Positions 6,890-6,909 of a stretch of DNA of 6,909 bases are shown in pieces. The DNA is taken from assembly GCA_937871155.1 (NCBI GenBank), contig CALMXV010000193.1:1-6909 (forward strand). Reading direction: 5' to 3'. Below the pieces are notes generated by a model. The model saw only the letters and a list, made by a program, of their open reading frames with translations. It had not been told where the DNA came from and did not search any database. Within the stretch, counting starts at the first letter, position 1. Every line of letters begins with the position of its first letter. The translations under genes and the position numbers were made by a program. This DNA is from an uncultured Taibaiella sp. GTDB taxonomy: Bacteria > Bacteroidota > Bacteroidia > Chitinophagales > Chitinophagaceae.

Positions 6890-6909
6890 TTTCTTCCCTA
6901 ATAACATAG

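Noticed and set aside
1..6909. CRISPR array, tRNA, insertion sequence or defence system
   Set aside because: I found no regularly spaced repeats, no tRNA T-loop with matching arms, no transposase-like protein and no effector or nuclease gene other than uvrB.

Overview
The window looks like chromosome of a member of the Bacteroidota, probably of the Chitinophagia/Sphingobacteriia type. The reasons are its AT-rich composition, starts without Shine-Dalgarno sequences, TAnnTTTG-type promoter boxes, a YidC tail of the Bacteroidota kind, and a DUF5606-type gene, a family I know only from this phylum. The organism call is inference; no rRNA or tRNA is present to confirm it.

Layout. Positions 1-149 carry the last 48 codons of what I read as yidC (membrane protein insertase) on the plus strand. 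It converges on a minus-strand pair, and the two units meet at one hairpin (278-299) that can terminate both. The pair is uvrB (1132-3162, nucleotide excision repair) followed after 3 nt by a gene for an uncharacterised outer-membrane beta-barrel-like protein (325-1128). Divergent from uvrB is a DUF5606-type gene (3337-3960) with a histone-H1-like Lys/Ala tail. It has a good Bacteroidota -7 box upstream and a strong terminator (3979-4011) downstream.

After about 220 nt with no gene, a plus-strand glycosyltransferase cluster begins. It holds a GT4-type enzyme with a GTG start (4231-5337), a second GT-B-like enzyme overlapping it by ATGA (5334-6407), and the N-terminal part of a third (6503-6889) that ends in an early stop 20 nt before the window ends. 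The cluster probably belongs to a surface polysaccharide or lipopolysaccharide locus that continues past the right edge.

The left half is housekeeping and the right half is the edge of a polysaccharide locus. I see no CRISPR array, transposase, tRNA or clearly new defence-type system. The items most worth a second look are the broken or truncated third glycosyltransferase, the lysine-rich repeat tail of the DUF5606 protein, the non-canonical E-x7-E region in the second glycosyltransferase, and a possible very short transcript between yidC and the shared terminator.
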